NCBI GenBank assembly: GCA_003222035.1
Contig: QHUS01000068.1
Location: 1 to 50,343 of the forward strand
DNA from: Gemmatimonadota bacterium
Lineage (GTDB): Bacteria > Gemmatimonadota > Gemmatimonadetes > Gemmatimonadales > GWC2-71-9
Length of the DNA: 50,343 bases
Direction of reading: 5' to 3'
Notes under the pieces: generated by a model
What the model saw: the letters and a program-made list of their open reading frames with translations, nothing else
Databases searched by the model: none
Told to the model about the DNA's origin: nothing
Translations under genes and position numbers: made by a program
Shown: in pieces, positions 49,585 to 50,343 of the stretch
How positions within the stretch are numbered: position 1 is the stretch's first letter
How the letters are laid out: each line of letters opens with the position of its first letter

Positions 49585-50343
49585 GCGGCGGACAGCACGA
49601 TCGAAAAGGTGGCGCCGCCGCCGGGCGTCTCCTCCACGGTGATCGTGCCGTGGTGCGCCTCGATCGTCTGGCGCACCAGCGCGAGTCCCAAACCGGTGCC
49701 GTCGCCCTTCGTCGTGAAATAGGGCTCGAACACCCGTTGGCGGAGCTCCTCCGGAATCCCCGTCCCGTGATCAGCGATGGTCACCGCCAACCCCGTGCCG
49801 TCGCGGCGCACCCCGACGTCGATCGTACCCCGTCCCCCCATCGCTTCGGACGCGTTGCGCAACAGGTTGGCGAAGGCGTGCCGCAGCGGATCGTAGTGCC
49901 CGAGCAGCTTGCACGACTCACCGTTGGCGTGCACGGTGACCGCGACCTCGGCGGGCACCGCGCTCTTGCCCAGATCCGTCAGGAGGTCAACGAGGTCCAC
50001 TTCGCTCTTGGGGCCCTCCGGCAGGCGGCCGAATTCCGAGAACTCCTTCGCGAGCTGGTCGAGTCGCTGTGTTTCGGCGGCGAGTACGTCTATTGCCACT
50101 GCGGCCCGCCTGTCCGATTGTCCGACTGTTCGACTGACCTGGTCCACCGCGATTCGCATCGCCGTCAACGGATTCTTGATCTCGTGCGCCACGCCACGCG
50201 CCACCTCCCGGAACGCACGCAACCGCTCCGCCTCGAGCTCGCGCTCCCGCGCGTCGTCGAGCGTCGTTGCCAGCTCGCGCAGCGCCTGACGCAGTGCCTC
50301 GAACTCCGGTGCGCCGCGACTCGGCGGGGCCCCCCCTCCTCCC
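49581..50343 (-). CDS. NtrY-like sensor histidine kinase, C-terminal part
   Basis: The last 253 residues of a kinase whose sensor and membrane domains lie beyond base 50343. The visible part starts with a coiled coil (ELATTLDDARERELEAERLRAF), then the dimerisation domain with the phospho-acceptor His in VARGVAHEIKNPLTAMRI. The catalytic domain holds the N box NLLRNASEAM, G1 DHGTGIP, F box YFTTKGDGTG and G2 GLGLALV. Between the two dimerisation helices lies SRTVGQSDRRAAV, encoded by an octamer repeat at 50111-50134. The stop overlaps the regulator ATG (ATGA). Confidence 0.93.
   Translation of the reverse strand, partial: GGGGAPPSRGAPEFEALRQALRELATTLDDARERELEAERLRAFREVARGVAHEIKNPLTAMRIAVDQVSRTVGQSDRRAAVAIDVLAAETQRLDQLAKEFSEFGRLPEGPKSEVDLVDLLTDLGKSAVPAEVAVTVHANGESCKLLGHYDPLRHAFANLLRNASEAMGGRGTIDVGVRRDGTGLAVTIADHGTGIPEELRQRVFEPYFTTKGDGTGLGLALVRQTIEAHHGTITVEETPGGGATFSIVLSAA
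50111..50134. repeat. TGTCCGAC octamer array, copy 4 (inside the kinase gene)
   Basis: Units TGTCCGAT, TGTCCGAC and TGTTCGAC in tandem. They encode the turn between the two helices of the dimerisation domain, where an insertion is least harmful. The reading frame is kept (24 bases). Confidence 0.65.

Overview
The window is GC-rich bacterial chromosome, densely packed with operons. Many start and stop codons overlap (ATGA, GTGA, TTGA) and GTG or TTG starts are common. No rRNA, tRNA, CRISPR array, insertion sequence or prophage was seen. Several features suggest Gemmatimonadota or a relative in the FCB group, though this is inference and no marker gene settles it: a PorX-type response regulator/PglZ protein, families of DUF1080, GMC dehydrogenase and Gfo/Idh proteins, a Gram-negative envelope gene set, and promoters that appear to give leaderless mRNAs.

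Layout. 1-5.0 kb (minus): queA (cut by the window edge), ruvB, a small zinc ribbon, ruvA, ruvC, a YebC-family gene, an orphan DnaB-C-domain ATPase and a small unknown protein. 5.0-17.8 kb: envelope polysaccharide region with a GT9 heptosyltransferase, the PorX-like gene, an MsbA-like ABC exporter and eight glycosyltransferases; one further GT4 copy is reduced to a scrambled relic. 17.8-22.9 kb: patatin-ferredoxin fusion, orphan peptide-type ABC permease, class V aminotransferase, YbcI-like membrane protein, tyrS. 22.9-26.9 kb: class A PBP, amidohydrolase, argR. 26.9-41.9 kb: sugar-oxidation region with two DUF1080 proteins, an MFS carrier, two Gfo/Idh oxidoreductases (one broken), GH20 hexosaminidase, two GMC dehydrogenases each with a Tat-borne small subunit, and two TIM-barrel isomerases. 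A CcdA/TlpA pair and a peroxiredoxin sit inside this region. 42.0-45.7 kb: argG-argH, an HNH nuclease and a Cys-rich membrane protein. 45.7-50.3 kb (minus): DUF4390-like protein, outer-membrane barrel and an NtrY/NtrX-like two-component pair (the kinase is cut by the window edge).

Main discovery. The peroxiredoxin at 31256-31843 has an in-frame TGA exactly where the peroxidatic cysteine of its family belongs. It is followed at the right distance by a perfect 7-bp hairpin with a G in the loop. This is a predicted exported selenocysteine peroxiredoxin, and the convergent CcdA/thioredoxin pair next door could supply it with electrons.

Second theme. A set of short-unit repeat elements (7- and 8-nt units, several folding into hairpins with four units per arm) fills the few intergenic gaps or sits at permissive places inside genes. 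The window also shows a glycosyltransferase relic with an inverted internal piece, an ArgR-type operator on a clear argG promoter, and a recurring TTGCC / TAnnnT promoter placed so close to ATG that the transcripts should be leaderless.
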